Notes: generated by a model from the letters alone, not told the origin. 64,000 nucleotides of DNA from Sphingopyxis solisilvae (GCF_015475875.1 NZ_JADKYM010000004.1:1-64000); one strand, 5' to 3'; positions 1 to 9,594 are shown, counted from the first letter of the stretch. A program made the numbers and translations.

Positions 1-258
1 ATGCCGACTGGTTCCGCGACGCCTTGCAGGAAAAGGGCATCACACCCTGCATCCCGGGCCGGAAAATACGAAACAAGACCGTCAAATACGACAAGCGCCG
101 CTACAAACGCCAGGGCCGTATCGAGATCATGTTCGGCCGCCTCAAGGACTGGCGGCGCGGCGCAACCCGCTACGATCGGTGCCCGACGGCCTTCTTCTCC
201 GCCGTAGCCCTCGCCGCAACCGTCATCTTCTGGCTCTGATCAATGAGTCCTGACCCTA
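1..258 (+). mobile_element. Right end of an IS5-family (IS427-like) insertion sequence
   Basis: Only the 3' part of the element is inside the window: the transposase tail plus about 20 nt to a likely terminal inverted repeat, GAGTCCTGACCC at 245-256, followed by TA, the duplication expected for this group. The IS end lies about 70 bp beyond the stop codon of hemN. The left half is outside the window, so whether the element is intact cannot be judged. The exact terminus is inferred from the position of the repeat-like sequence. Confidence 0.7.
3..239 (+). CDS. IS5-family transposase, C-terminal part (5' truncated by window edge)
   Basis: The reading frame is open from the first bases of the window and ends at TGA 237-239. 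The 78 visible residues match the C-terminus of IS427-group IS5 transposases: a CIPGRK stretch, the basic YDKRRYKRQGRIE segment that carries the catalytic Glu of the DDE triad, then FGRLKDWRR and the conserved ending AATVIFWL. The protein cuts and joins the IS ends. The internal ATG at 24 is not the true start; the gene begins left of the window. No frameshift is seen in the visible part. Confidence 0.85.
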   Translation, partial: ADWFRDALQEKGITPCIPGRKIRNKTVKYDKRRYKRQGRIEIMFGRLKDWRRGATRYDRCPTAFFSAVALAATVIFWL

Positions 259-326
259 GGACGCAAAATTACGCTGCCAATTACGAGTTGTCTCGTTCTT
301 GCGTCCCTCTTGGCTGATCACCGCAA

Positions 327-1631
327 TTACAGCTTTCCACGGACCCGATCGAATTGCGCTGCAACATGACGGGCATAGGGGCGACCACAATCGCGGATGA
401 TTAGATTATCGGCCTCCCAGCCGATTAGGCCCCGATGTTCGAGAGCGGCCATCGCGATACGCGTCGTCTCAATCATCGGCGTCGGGATGCGCGCGCGACC
501 ACTGCAAAGCAGATTACGAACTATATTACCTCGCGCCCGCTCGTCCGCATCAATCGACACCCCGCGCGTCGCCGTCAGCCGACCTTCGGCGATCAGGCCG
601 CGGTAATGTCCCGCCCGCTTTTCGTTTTGAACGAGCAACTCGGGAAATTTGCTGATCGCGCTGGCGCCAAAGCCGATCAGCAGGTCGGTGTCATCGTCGG
701 TAAAGCCCTGGAAGTTCCGGTTCACCCGTCCCTCGCCCGCCGCGATGGCGAGCGTGTCGGTGGGCAGCGCAAAATGATCGAAACCGATCGGGACATAACC
801 CGCCGCGGTGAGGCGGTCGAAACCGAGCGCAGCCTGTTCGAAACGCAGCCGGAGATCCGGCAGGTTGCTGGCGTCGATCCGCCGCTGGCGCGGGATCATC
901 GCGGGCAGATGGGCATAGCCGAACAATGCGATACGGCTGGGCGCGAGGCGGATCGTTTCGTCGAGGGTTTCGTCGAGATCGGCGAGGCTTTGCCCGGGAA
1001 GGCCATACATCAGGTCGAAATTGATCGCGTCGATCCCGCGCAGGCGCAGGCTGGCCACTGCATTTTCGATGTCGGTAAGCGGCTGGACCCGTCCGATCGC
1101 CTGCTGGATTTGCGGCGTAAAGGTCTGCACCCCAAGGCTGACGCGCGCGACCGACGAGGCCGCGAGGACGCGCGCCCAATCGGCCGAAAAACCGCGCGGG
1201 TCGATCTCGATCGAAATATCGGGGTTGCTGGCGTCAAACACGGTCAGGATACGATCGAGGAGACGCACAAAATCGACCGGCGCGATGGCGTTGGGACTGC
1301 CGCCGCCGAACGCGATCCGCTGAACCCGCGCGCGGCCGCCGAGGCGTTTGGCGACCATGGCGATTTCCGAGCGGAGCGCGGTCAGATAGTCGGCGAGGCG
1401 CTGGGTCCGGTTGGCGGCGCCGGTGTTGCAGCCGCAGTACCAGCAGATCTGGTCGCAGAACGGAATGTGGACGTAGAGCGAGACGGGGGTCGCCGAAGCG
1501 ATCCGGTCGAGCGCCGCCGTATAATCGTCAGCGCCGACGGCGTTGGTAAATTCGACCGCGGTCGGATAGCTGGTGTAGCGCGGGACCGGCGTAGCCAGCA
1601 GGTCGGGGTGATAGCTCCACATAGAGGGCAT
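327..1631 (-). CDS. hemN: Oxygen-independent coproporphyrinogen III oxidase (HemN)
   Basis: Radical-SAM enzyme that converts coproporphyrinogen III to protoporphyrinogen IX without oxygen, in the cytoplasm, for heme synthesis under low O2. The cluster motif reads CDQICWYCGC near residue 60, with the CxxxCxxC cysteines and the extra Cys typical of HemN, and a GGGSPN SAM-binding turn follows. Length 434 aa is slightly short of the usual 450-460. Two starts are possible: ATG at 1631 or ATG at 1622 (MWSYHPDLL, which fits the family start better); neither has a strong ribosome-binding site. An FNR box lies just upstream at 1657-1670, so anaerobic induction is expected. The gene follows the cbb3 oxidase operon on the same strand and supplies its heme. 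Confidence 0.95.
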   Translation of the reverse strand: MPSMWSYHPDLLATPVPRYTSYPTAVEFTNAVGADDYTAALDRIASATPVSLYVHIPFCDQICWYCGCNTGAANRTQRLADYLTALRSEIAMVAKRLGGRARVQRIAFGGGSPNAIAPVDFVRLLDRILTVFDASNPDISIEIDPRGFSADWARVLAASSVARVSLGVQTFTPQIQQAIGRVQPLTDIENAVASLRLRGIDAINFDLMYGLPGQSLADLDETLDETIRLAPSRIALFGYAHLPAMIPRQRRIDASNLPDLRLRFEQAALGFDRLTAAGYVPIGFDHFALPTDTLAIAAGEGRVNRNFQGFTDDDTDLLIGFGASAISKFPELLVQNEKRAGHYRGLIAEGRLTATRGVSIDADERARGNIVRNLLCSGRARIPTPMIETTRIAMAALEHRGLIGWEADNLIIRDCGRPYARHVAAQFDRVRGKL

Positions 1632-1656
1632 TTATGACGACGAGCGCGCGAACGCA

Positions 1657-1670
1657 TTGACGCAGATCAA
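1657..1670 (-). promoter_or_regulatory. FNR/FixK box upstream of hemN
   Basis: TTGACGCAGATCAA matches the FNR consensus TTGAT-N4-ATCAA at 9 of 10 defined positions. Its centre at 1663.5 would place a class II start site near 1622, almost on the second candidate ATG of hemN. The regulator is probably the FnrL-type protein encoded at 10444-11136. Site seen in sequence; function inferred. Confidence 0.7.
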
Positions 1671-1678
1671 CGGCATCA

Positions 1679-1906
1679 TCAGCAGCAGCCCTTCCGAACG
1701 CCCGTCGATTTGCTGCGCCGATCGGTCGTCGCGTGACACGCCTTGGCGCAGCTGTCACCGCCCGGCTTGTCCGATCCGTCCGGCACCAGCAGCATGTGGC
1801 GACCGCCACCGCAATCGGGAATGATCAGCATCCGGGCATCGACCGTCAGTGGCGTCAATGCGAGCGCGGTAGCGCCGGCCAGCGACACGAAGGCGCGGCC
1901 GATCAT
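1679..1906 (-). CDS. Small secreted Cys-rich protein at the end of the cco operon
   Basis: 75 aa. The first 24 residues look like a Sec signal peptide (MIGRAFVSLAGATALALTP, then VDAR). The mature part is short and polar, with five cysteines including a CAKAC motif and a terminal GCC, plus two histidines. The start ATG overlaps the ccoS stop codon (ATGA), so it is translationally coupled and is the last gene of the cbb3 operon. I do not recognise a family. Cysteines plus export plus an oxidase-assembly operon make a periplasmic metal- or copper-handling role conceivable, but that is only inference from context. Confidence 0.6.
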   Translation of the reverse strand: MIGRAFVSLAGATALALTPLTVDARMLIIPDCGGGRHMLLVPDGSDKPGGDSCAKACHATTDRRSKSTGVRKGCC

Positions 1907-2058
1907 GCCGTCCCCTCCTCTTCATCCTCAACAAAGATGCGCAGCGCCGCGCCATCGAGATCGTCGAACTGGCCGCGGCGCAGCGACCAGAAAAAGGCCG
2001 CCAGCCCGAGCAGTCCCAGCCCGAGCGCGATCGGGATCAGCAGCGCGAGGCCGTTCAC
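1903..2058 (-). CDS. ccoS: cbb3-type cytochrome oxidase assembly protein CcoS
   Basis: 51-aa protein needed for insertion of cofactors into the cbb3 oxidase. It has one N-terminal transmembrane helix (LALLIPIALGLGLLGLAAFFW) followed by SLRRGQFDDLDG, the family signature, and an acidic tail. Start is GTG at 2058, overlapping the TGA of ccoI (GTGA), a typical coupled junction; the stop overlaps the ATG of the next small gene. The position directly after ccoI is the canonical one. Confidence 0.9.
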   Translation of the reverse strand: MNGLALLIPIALGLGLLGLAAFFWSLRRGQFDDLDGAALRIFVEDEEEGTA

Positions 2059-4166
2059 CGGATCGCCCTTTTGAGCCGCATCGCATTGCCGACGACGATC
2101 AGCGACGACCCCGACATCGCGAGCGCCGCGACAAGCGGGGTGACATAGCCGAGGAAGGCCAGCGGCACCGCGATCACATTATAACCGATCGCGAGGGCGA
2201 AATTCTGCCGGACTATCGACTGCGTCCGCCGCGCCATACGCAGCGCCGCGACGACGGGCATCAGCCGGTCGCCGAGAAAAATGCAGTCGGCGGCATTCTT
2301 GCCCACATCGCTAGCCGATCCCGGCGCCATCGACGCATGCCCCGCCGCTAGCGCCGGACCGTCGTTCAGCCCGTCGCCGATCATAAGCACCTTGTGCGTC
2401 GCGCTCTGCCGCGCGAGCGCGGCCAGCTTGTCTTGCGGACTCATGCCCGTTTGAGCGGTCATCGCCAGTTCGCGGGCGACGGGAGCCACGGCCGCGGCGC
2501 GATCGCCGCTGAGGATCGACACGTCGACGCCCTCGGCGCGCAACGCATCGATCGCCGCGCGCGCATCGGGGCGCAGATGGTCGGCAAAATGGATGGTCGC
2601 GGCGAGCGCGCCGTCGATCGACAGCTGCGTTGCGAGGGCGTCACCCTCCACCGGATCGCCTGGGCGGCCAAGGGTGACGATATGGTCGCCCCACTCCGCT
2701 TCCACGCCAAAGCCCGGGATTTCTCGAATCGATTGGACATCCGCGCGCGCGACATCGAGCGCCTGCAAGCCGCGCGTCAACGCTTCGCTGAGCGGGTGGC
2801 GGCTGGACTGCGCCAGCGCGAGAACGAGCGACTGAAGCTGCGGATCGAGGCGTTCGAGATCGCGCGCCTCGGGGCGGCCCAGCGTCAGCGTACCGGTCTT
2901 GTCGATCATGGCCCGGTCAACCTCGGCCAATCGTTCGAGCGCCGACCCGTCCTTGATCAGCACCCCGACGCGCATCAACGCCCCTGCCGCGACAATTTGC
3001 GCTGCGGGGACGGCCAACCCGAGCGCGCAGGGGCAGGTGATGATCAGCACCGCAACCGCAATCAGCAGGCTGTGATGCCACCCCGCCCCGACCATCATCC
3101 AGCCGATAAAGGCGATCAGCGCCAGCGCATGAACCGCGGGGGCATAGAGCCGCGCCGCGCGGTCGGCGATGCGGACGTAGCGCGACCTGCCCTGCGCCGC
3201 TTCGCCCATCAGGCGCGCGATGTCGGCCAGCGCGGTGTCGCCGCCGACCGCAGACACCCGAACCTCGATCGGCGCATCGAGGTTGAGCGTGCCGGCGTGG
3301 ACGCGGTCGTCGACACGGACCAGTTGCGGCGCGCTTTCGCCAGTGAGCAACGACAGATCGAGCCTGCTGGCGCCGCGCAGGACCGCGCCATCGGCGGCGA
3401 GCCGCTCGCCCGCGGCCACCAGCATCACCATGCCGGGTTCGAGCCCCGTGGCATCGGTCCAGCGGCTTTTGCCATCGTCGCCCAGCACCATCGCGCCGGT
3501 GCCCATGTTGCGCAGCAAAGCCGTGACGCCGCCGCGCGCACGGTCGCGCATCACGCTGTCCAGCCAGCGACCACAGAGTAGAAAAAACAGCAGCATGACG
3601 ACGCCGTCGAAATAGGCATGTGGGCCGCTGGTCGCGGTTTCGAACAGGCTGAGCCCGGTGGTGATGAGAACGCCAATGCTGATCGGCACATCCATGTTCG
3701 TCTGGCGATGACGCAACGCGCGCCACGCCGAGCGGAAGAAGGGCCGCCCGGCATAGGCGATCGTCGGCAGTGCAATCATTGCCGACAGCCAGTGAAACAG
3801 GTCACGCGTCGCGCCCGACGCCCCCGACCACACCGATACCGAAAGCAACATGATGTTCATCATCGCGAAGCCGGAAACGGCAACCGCGCGCAGCAGTTCG
3901 CGGCTACCTCCCTCCGCCGGATCGGCATCGCCCAACGCATCGCCGATCGGATGCGCCTCGAACCCAAGCGTCGTGAACGCGCCGATCAGGTCGGGCATTT
4001 CGGCATCGGGGACGCACGACAGATGGACGCGCTTTTCGGTGAAGTTCACGCGCGCCGCGGCAATCCGCCGATCGCGAACCAGCCCCTGCTCCAGCTTGGC
4101 GATACATCCCGCGCAGCGAATGTCCGGGACGGCGAAATCGCGTTCGATCAAAGCGGCGGCGATCAT
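2055..4166 (-). CDS. ccoI: Cu-transporting P1B-type ATPase CcoI/FixI
   Basis: 703-aa inner-membrane P-type ATPase that exports copper for assembly of the cbb3 oxidase CuB centre. An N-terminal metal-binding domain carries CAGC; the membrane CPC motif is seen in TCPCALGLAVP; the phosphorylation site reads DKTGTLTLG; the hinge reads GDGLNDGPAL. The open frame extends 32 codons further upstream, but the ATG at 4166 overlaps the ccoH stop (ATGA) and gives the normal N-terminus MIAAALIERDF, so it is preferred. It lies between ccoH and ccoS as in canonical ccoGHIS clusters. Confidence 0.95.
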   Translation of the reverse strand: MIAAALIERDFAVPDIRCAGCIAKLEQGLVRDRRIAAARVNFTEKRVHLSCVPDAEMPDLIGAFTTLGFEAHPIGDALGDADPAEGGSRELLRAVAVSGFAMMNIMLLSVSVWSGASGATRDLFHWLSAMIALPTIAYAGRPFFRSAWRALRHRQTNMDVPISIGVLITTGLSLFETATSGPHAYFDGVVMLLFFLLCGRWLDSVMRDRARGGVTALLRNMGTGAMVLGDDGKSRWTDATGLEPGMVMLVAAGERLAADGAVLRGASRLDLSLLTGESAPQLVRVDDRVHAGTLNLDAPIEVRVSAVGGDTALADIARLMGEAAQGRSRYVRIADRAARLYAPAVHALALIAFIGWMMVGAGWHHSLLIAVAVLIITCPCALGLAVPAAQIVAAGALMRVGVLIKDGSALERLAEVDRAMIDKTGTLTLGRPEARDLERLDPQLQSLVLALAQSSRHPLSEALTRGLQALDVARADVQSIREIPGFGVEAEWGDHIVTLGRPGDPVEGDALATQLSIDGALAATIHFADHLRPDARAAIDALRAEGVDVSILSGDRAAAVAPVARELAMTAQTGMSPQDKLAALARQSATHKVLMIGDGLNDGPALAAGHASMAPGSASDVGKNAADCIFLGDRLMPVVAALRMARRTQSIVRQNFALAIGYNVIAVPLAFLGYVTPLVAALAMSGSSLIVVGNAMRLKRAIR

Positions 4167-4633
4167 TTCATGTCCATCCGATAGCGCGCCTCGTCGGCCC
4201 CCCGACCGACAACGATGTCGAGCCGCTGGCGCCCCACCGCCAGCGGCTCGACCGAGCGCCACGCGCCGTCCGCCACCCCTTCGAACCGGAGGGTGGCGGG
4301 GGCGGTGCGCCCGAGCGGATGGCTGGCGGTTGCGGCGACGCGCAGGTCGGTCAGCGAGCGGCCATCCTTGCGAACTTCGACGCGAACATGGCGATCCCCA
4401 TCAAGCGAGATTTTCGGTATCCAGCCCAACCGGTCCTGCGCCTCCGCGCGCGCCAGCCAGACATTGTAGTGCTGGCTCGCGACATAGCTGTTCTCCACCA
4501 CTTTGCCGCCAAAGGTCGACATGGCGAGCCGTGCCATGGTGAAATTGACCGTGATGACGACGGCAAAGAAGCCGACGAGGATCGTGGTCATGTGCCAGCC
4601 GGTGAAGACCTTGCGGATCGGTTTGTCGCTCAT
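4163..4633 (-). CDS. ccoH: cbb3 oxidase assembly protein CcoH/FixH
   Basis: 156 aa. One N-terminal membrane helix (GWHMTTILVGFFAVVITVNF) and a periplasmic beta-rich domain with the FixH features FGGKVVENSY and LGWIPK. The protein associates with the cbb3 oxidase and with CcoI during assembly. The start ATG overlaps the ccoG stop (ATGA) and the stop overlaps the ccoI ATG, so the three genes are translationally coupled. Confidence 0.93.
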   Translation of the reverse strand: MSDKPIRKVFTGWHMTTILVGFFAVVITVNFTMARLAMSTFGGKVVENSYVASQHYNVWLARAEAQDRLGWIPKISLDGDRHVRVEVRKDGRSLTDLRVAATASHPLGRTAPATLRFEGVADGAWRSVEPLAVGRQRLDIVVGRGADEARYRMDMK

Positions 4634-6087
4634 TGTCCTGCCTCCGGCCGGTCGAACTGGATGATGTCGCTGTCGCCGCGCGGGTCGCCGTCGAGGCCGC
4701 GGGTCGCAATGGTGAAATCCTGCCGCGCCGGTCCGTCGCCGGGTGCCGCGACGAACAATCGGACGCGCGTAACGCTGTCGGGCGCTAGCGCTATTTCGAT
4801 GCGTTGCTTGGCGGTCTCACGCGATCCCGCCTCGGTCCACAGCGCGGCGCCTGACAGCCCATCCACCGTCACCGCGACGCGGCGGGGGCGCGTTTCCATA
4901 TTGCGCAGTTTCAGCGTGTAGTTGTTGCGAATATGGCCGTCGGAGAGCTGGACATAGAGCGGGCTGCGCTCGTGCTGAACGGCCAAGTCCAGCCGGGTCC
5001 GCTGGCCGAGCGAAAAGAGCATCGCGGCCCCGATTGCGCACCACACGCCGAAATAGGCAAGCGTGCGGAGACGGAAGAGCGTCTTGCGAACGGGCTTGCC
5101 GATGCCGCCCGCCTTTTCGACCGCCGCATCGTCGAGCGTGCAATAATCGATCAGCCCGCGCGGTCGTCCGATCTGGCCCATCACGTCGTCGCACGCATCG
5201 ATGCACAGGGCGCAGGTGATGCATCCGATTTGCGGCCCTTCGCGAATGTCGATGCCCGTCGGACAGACGGCGACGCACTGGTTGCAGTCGATGCAGTCGC
5301 CGAACGCGCCCGGATGCGCCTGCGCCTTTTTGACGCTGCCGCGCGGTTCACCGCGCCAGTCCTTGTACGTGACCAGCAGCGATTTTTCGTCCATCATGGC
5401 GGTCTGGATACGCGGCCAGGGACACATATAGATGCACACCTGTTCGCGCATGAAACCACCGAGGATGAAGGTCGTCGCGGTCAGCACGGCGACGGTGCCA
5501 TAGGCGATCGGCGCCGCCTGCCCGGTCCAGAAATCGGCGGTCAGCGTCGGTGCGTCGGCGAAATACATGATCCACGCGCCGCCGGTCCAGAAGGCGATCG
5601 TCAGATAGATGAGATATTTGATCGTCCGCTTTGAAGTTTTTTCGAAGGTCCATGGGCCATTGGCCAGCCGGACCTGCGCATTGCGGTCGCCGTCGACCAG
5701 CCGGTCGACATGCTGAAACAGGTCGGTCCACACCGTCTGCGGACAGGCATAGCCGCACCAGGCGCGGCCCACCGCGCTGGTAACGAGGAACAACCCGATC
5801 CCCGCCATGATGAGCAGGCCCGCGACATAGTAAAACTCGTGCGGCCAGATTTCGATCTGGAACATATAGAAGCGCCGGTTCGCGAGATCGACGAGCACCG
5901 CTTGGTCGGGCGCATAAGGACCGCGATCCCAGCGAATCCAGGGCGTGCCGTAATAGATCGCCAGCGTGATCCCCATGATCGCCCATTTGAAGCGGCGAAA
6001 GGGACCGTCGACCTTTTTGGGGTAAACGCCCTTTCGCTTTTCATACAGCGGCGCGGCGGGACCGGTCAGGTCGTCAGGGCTGGCCAT
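4630..6087 (-). CDS. ccoG: Membrane ferredoxin/cupric reductase CcoG (FixG/RdxA)
   Basis: 485-aa membrane protein with five or so helices and two ferredoxin-type [4Fe-4S] motifs, CIDCNQCVAVCP and CITCALCIDAC. CcoG reduces Cu(II) to Cu(I) before the metal is handed to the cbb3 assembly machinery. A C-terminal Ig-like periplasmic domain follows the clusters. The open frame begins further upstream, but ATG at 6087 (MASPDDL) overlaps the end of ccoP in another frame, leaving no gap; an alternative ATG at 6105 adds six residues. Confidence 0.95.
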   Translation of the reverse strand: MASPDDLTGPAAPLYEKRKGVYPKKVDGPFRRFKWAIMGITLAIYYGTPWIRWDRGPYAPDQAVLVDLANRRFYMFQIEIWPHEFYYVAGLLIMAGIGLFLVTSAVGRAWCGYACPQTVWTDLFQHVDRLVDGDRNAQVRLANGPWTFEKTSKRTIKYLIYLTIAFWTGGAWIMYFADAPTLTADFWTGQAAPIAYGTVAVLTATTFILGGFMREQVCIYMCPWPRIQTAMMDEKSLLVTYKDWRGEPRGSVKKAQAHPGAFGDCIDCNQCVAVCPTGIDIREGPQIGCITCALCIDACDDVMGQIGRPRGLIDYCTLDDAAVEKAGGIGKPVRKTLFRLRTLAYFGVWCAIGAAMLFSLGQRTRLDLAVQHERSPLYVQLSDGHIRNNYTLKLRNMETRPRRVAVTVDGLSGAALWTEAGSRETAKQRIEIALAPDSVTRVRLFVAAPGDGPARQDFTIATRGLDGDPRGDSDIIQFDRPEAGQ

Positions 6088-7003
6088 CGGCTCCCTGCCC
6101 TTCATTGCTCGCGACCGGCGGCGCCGCTTTCTCGCCGCCGCCAAGCGAATAAACATAGGTCGCGAGCATCTTGACCGTCACCGGGTCGAGCCGATGCGCC
6201 CAGCGCGGCATCACGCCGTTGCGGGGTTGCGCAATCGTCGCGGTCAGGCTGTCGCGGTCGCCGCCATAGAGCCAGACCGCGTCGGTCAGCTTCGGCGCGC
6301 CGACGGTGCGATCCCCTGCGCCCGTCGCACCGTGGCAGACCGCACAATTGGCCTGGAACAGCACCGCCCCGCGCGCTGCTGCCGCGCTTGGCTTTTCCTG
6401 CCCGCTGATGACGCGGACATGGCTGACGACATCGGCGATCTGCCCTGCATCGAGGATGCCGTCGCGCCCGAACGCGGGCATCTGGCTGACGCGCGTCGCC
6501 TTATGATCGGGGTTCCGGATGCCGTGCGCGATCGTATATTCGATGCTCGCGAGGTCGCCGCCCCACAGCCAGTCGTCGTCGGTCAGGCTGGGATAGAGCT
6601 TCTTCACCCCCGCGCCGCCCGCGCCATGGCACTGGACGCAATGGACACGAAACGCCGCCGCGCCGCCCTGCACCGCCGCTTGCATCAGCTCAGGTTTGGC
6701 AGGCAGATCGGTCAGCGCCGTCGCGGCAATGGCATTGGTGATCGGCGCGCGGCGTTCCGCGTGCGCCTGCATCTCGCGCTCCAGATCGCCGCGGCTGCTC
6801 CACCCCAGCACGCCTTGCGTGGCGCTGTTGAGCATCGGCCAGGCGGGGTAGAGGACGACATAGCCCGCCGCCCACACGATCGAGGCGTAGAAAGTCCACA
6901 GCCACCAGCGCGGCATCGGTGTATCGAGTTCCTCGATGCCGTCCCATTCATGCCCGACGGTGCTCGTGCCGGTGGCTTCGTCGATACGCTTGCGGTCAGC
7001 CAT
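6074..7003 (-). CDS. ccoP: cbb3 oxidase subunit III, diheme cytochrome c CcoP
   Basis: 309 aa. Membrane-anchored near residues 35-55 with two c-type heme sites, CVQCH and CAVCH, each followed by a Met-ligand region (PAFGRDG and the later MPRWAHRL). It passes electrons from the bc1 complex through CcoO to CcoN. The N-terminal DEATGTSTVGHEWDGIEELD-like stretch is typical of CcoP. The ATG at 7003 overlaps the end of ccoQ. Its 3' end overlaps the ccoG start by 14 nt. Confidence 0.95.
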   Translation of the reverse strand: MADRKRIDEATGTSTVGHEWDGIEELDTPMPRWWLWTFYASIVWAAGYVVLYPAWPMLNSATQGVLGWSSRGDLEREMQAHAERRAPITNAIAATALTDLPAKPELMQAAVQGGAAAFRVHCVQCHGAGGAGVKKLYPSLTDDDWLWGGDLASIEYTIAHGIRNPDHKATRVSQMPAFGRDGILDAGQIADVVSHVRVISGQEKPSAAAARGAVLFQANCAVCHGATGAGDRTVGAPKLTDAVWLYGGDRDSLTATIAQPRNGVMPRWAHRLDPVTVKMLATYVYSLGGGEKAAPPVASNEGQGADGQP

Positions 7004-7154
7004 GCTCGTCGTCCTTGAAGATCATCATTGCGGCCTCTTCATTGTGGCGGCGCGCGCCCTTGCGGAACGGCCAGGCGACAAGGCCAAGAAACAGGATGGT
7101 CATCGCGAGCAGACCCCAGCTGTCGGCGAAATGGCGCAGGTCGTTGTAGGTCAT
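6996..7154 (-). CDS. ccoQ: cbb3 oxidase small subunit CcoQ (FixQ)
   Basis: 52-aa single-span membrane protein starting [15 protein letters not shown], with helix [14 protein letters not shown] and a basic/acidic cytoplasmic tail. CcoQ stabilises the association of CcoP with the CcoNO core. The ATG at 7154 overlaps the TGA of ccoO (ATGA) and its stop lies inside the start of ccoP. Size, topology and position between ccoO and ccoP fit the family. Confidence 0.92.
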   Translation of the reverse strand: MTYNDLRHFADSWGLLAMTILFLGLVAWPFRKGARRHNEEAAMMIFKDDEHG

Positions 7155-7924
7155 CGCGCCTTCTCCCGCGGCGCGGCGGGCGCGGCGCCCTGCTCCTGCG
7201 GGGCGGCCTTTTCGACATCGACGAGCGTGCCAAGCATCTGGAGATAGGCGATCAGCGCATCCATTTCGGACAAGCGATCGGGATTGCCGTCGAAATCGCG
7301 CACCTGCGCTTTGGGATAGCGTTTTTGCAGGTCGATGCCCGCCGCCGGATCGACCTGCGCCTTCAGATCCTCATTCGCCGCTGCGACGGCTTCCTTGCTG
7401 TAGGGCACACCGACGCGCGACAGCGCGGTAAGGTCGTTCCGCATGTCGCCGACATAAAGGTCGCGCTCGGCGAGGAACGCATAGGGCGGCATGATCGATT
7501 CCGGCACGACACTGCGCGGGTCGATCAGATGCGCCTTGTGCCATTCGTCCGAATAGCGCCCGCCGACGCGCGCCAGATCGGGTCCGGTGCGTTTCGATCC
7601 CCATTGAAACGGATGGTCATACATGCTCTCGGCAGCGAGGCTATAATGGCCATAGCGTTCGACCTCGTCGCGGAACGGACGGATCATCTGGCTGTGACAG
7701 GTGTAGCAGCCCTCGCGCATATAGATGTTGCGGCCCGCCAGTTCGAGCGGGGTGTAGGGACGCATCCCGTCGACCTTTTCGATCGTATTGTCGATCCAGA
7801 ACAGCGGCGCGATCTCGACGATGCCGCCGATGGTGACGGCGATCAGCGAGAAGAAACCTAGCAGCGTTACATTGCGCTCAAGCTTTTTGTGACTGAAGCG
7901 CTTTTCGGTGGGTTGGGTGGCCAT
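7151..7924 (-). CDS. ccoO: cbb3 oxidase subunit II, monoheme cytochrome c CcoO
   Basis: 257 aa. Starts [18 protein letters not shown], one membrane anchor ([18 protein letters not shown]), then the heme c site CYTCH within [15 protein letters not shown] and the Met-ligand region SIMPPYAFL. It transfers electrons from CcoP to the low-spin heme b of CcoN. It follows ccoN by 11 nt on the minus strand. Confidence 0.96.
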   Translation of the reverse strand: MATQPTEKRFSHKKLERNVTLLGFFSLIAVTIGGIVEIAPLFWIDNTIEKVDGMRPYTPLELAGRNIYMREGCYTCHSQMIRPFRDEVERYGHYSLAAESMYDHPFQWGSKRTGPDLARVGGRYSDEWHKAHLIDPRSVVPESIMPPYAFLAERDLYVGDMRNDLTALSRVGVPYSKEAVAAANEDLKAQVDPAAGIDLQKRYPKAQVRDFDGNPDRLSEMDALIAYLQMLGTLVDVEKAAPQEQGAAPAAPREKAR

Positions 7925-7935
7925 CGTGCGGCTCC

Positions 7936-9594
7936 TTAAGCGGCGCGAACGAGCGCGAGCGGGCGGTCCGCGGCGGCGTTGTAAGGGGTTTCGGTCATCG
8001 GTTTTTCATCGCGGACCCGCCCGGCGAGCGTCGCCCAGACATTGACGATCATGATCAGGAAGCCGGCGAGGTACATCGCCCCGCCCGCGGCGCGGATCAG
8101 GTACATCGGGTGCATCGCCGCGACGCTCTCGGCAAAGCTGTAAACCAGATAACCGTCGGCGCCATATTCGCGCCACATCAGCCCCTGCATGATGCCCGCC
8201 ACCCACATCGACGCGGCGTAAAAAACGATCCCCACGGTCGCGAGCCAGAAGTGCCAGTTGACCATGCGCAGGCTGTAGAGCCGCTGACGCCCCCACAGGC
8301 GCGGCACCAGATAATAGACGCAGGCAAAGGTGATCATGCCGTTCCACCCGAGGGCGCCCGAATGGACATGGCCGATCGTCCAGTCGGTATAGTGCGACAT
8401 CGAGTTGACCCATTTGATCGACATCATCGGGCCTTCGAAGGTGCTCATGCCGTAAAAGGCGAGCGCCATCACCATCATGCGGATGATCGGGTCGGTGCGG
8501 ATCTTGTCCCACGCGCCGTTGAGCGTCATCAGCCCGTTAATCATCCCGCCCCAACTGGGCATCCACAGCATGATCGAGAACACCATGCCGAGCGTCTGCG
8601 CCCAGTCGGGCAGCGCGGTGTAGTGTAGGTGGTGCGGACCGGCCCAGATGTAGAGGAAGATCAGCGACCAGAAGTGGATGATCGACAGGCGATAGCTGTA
8701 AACAGGCCGCTCGGCCTGCTTCGGCACGAAATAATACATCATCGCGAGGAAGCCCGCGGTCAGGAAGAAACCGACCGCATTATGCCCGTACCACCATTGC
8801 GTCAGCGCATCCTGCACCCCGGCAAAGGCGGCGTAGCTTTTCGACCCGAAAATGCTCGCAGGCATCGACAGATTATTGACGATGTGGAGCATCGCGATGG
8901 TGATGATGAAGCTGAGGTAAAACCAGTTCGCGACGTAGATATGCGGTTCGCGGCGCTTGACGATCGTGCCGACAAACACCGCCAGATAGGCAACCCAGAC
9001 GATCGTCAGCCACAGGTCGACATACCATTCGGGCTCGGCATATTCCTTGGCCGCCGTGACGCCCATCAGATAGCCGGTCGCGGCGAGTACGATGAACAGT
9101 TGGTAGCCCCAGAAGACAAAGCGAGCGAGCTTGGGAAAGGCGAGCCGGGCGCGGCAGGTGCGCTGCACGACATAATAGCTCGTCGCGATCAGCGCGTTGC
9201 CGCCGAAGGCAAAGATCACTGCCGAGGTATGCAGCGGTCGGATGCGACCAAAGGTCGTATATTCGAGGTTGAAGTTGAGCACCGGGAACGCGAGCTGCAA
9301 CGCGATGAACAGCCCCGCAGCCATCCCGGCGATCCCCCAGAACAGGGTGGCAATGACTCCCCAGCGGATCGGGTCATCGTCATAAGTGCCATCGCTGGCG
9401 GGCATCTTCAGCACGCCGCGTGCCATCGCGCCATAATCGGCCTGCGAGACGGTCGTCCACAGCACGGTCAGCGCGGCGACGGCAACGATGCCCATATGCA
9501 CCGCAAAGGGGGCATCGACCGCCAGCGCCGCCATCACCAGCGCGAGCAGCGCCAGCGCCAGCCAGCCGCCCGCTTTGATTACCAGACCGTCCAT
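7936..9594 (-). CDS. ccoN: cbb3-type cytochrome c oxidase subunit I CcoN
   Basis: Catalytic 12-helix subunit of the high-affinity C-family heme-copper oxidase: reduces O2 to water and pumps protons. Histidine-rich helices are visible, for example [13 protein letters not shown] and [13 protein letters not shown]. The frame can be opened to 9669, but that would start inside the FNR box (9669-9682). ATG at 9594 ([11 protein letters not shown]) has a GGGGA Shine-Dalgarno seven bases upstream and gives 552 aa, a normal length; 9645 is another option. First gene of the minus-strand operon ccoNOQPGHIS, which ends near 1.7 kb with the Cys-rich gene. Confidence 0.95.
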   Translation of the reverse strand: MDGLVIKAGGWLALALLALVMAALAVDAPFAVHMGIVAVAALTVLWTTVSQADYGAMARGVLKMPASDGTYDDDPIRWGVIATLFWGIAGMAAGLFIALQLAFPVLNFNLEYTTFGRIRPLHTSAVIFAFGGNALIATSYYVVQRTCRARLAFPKLARFVFWGYQLFIVLAATGYLMGVTAAKEYAEPEWYVDLWLTIVWVAYLAVFVGTIVKRREPHIYVANWFYLSFIITIAMLHIVNNLSMPASIFGSKSYAAFAGVQDALTQWWYGHNAVGFFLTAGFLAMMYYFVPKQAERPVYSYRLSIIHFWSLIFLYIWAGPHHLHYTALPDWAQTLGMVFSIMLWMPSWGGMINGLMTLNGAWDKIRTDPIIRMMVMALAFYGMSTFEGPMMSIKWVNSMSHYTDWTIGHVHSGALGWNGMITFACVYYLVPRLWGRQRLYSLRMVNWHFWLATVGIVFYAASMWVAGIMQGLMWREYGADGYLVYSFAESVAAMHPMYLIRAAGGAMYLAGFLIMIVNVWATLAGRVRDEKPMTETPYNAAADRPLALVRAA

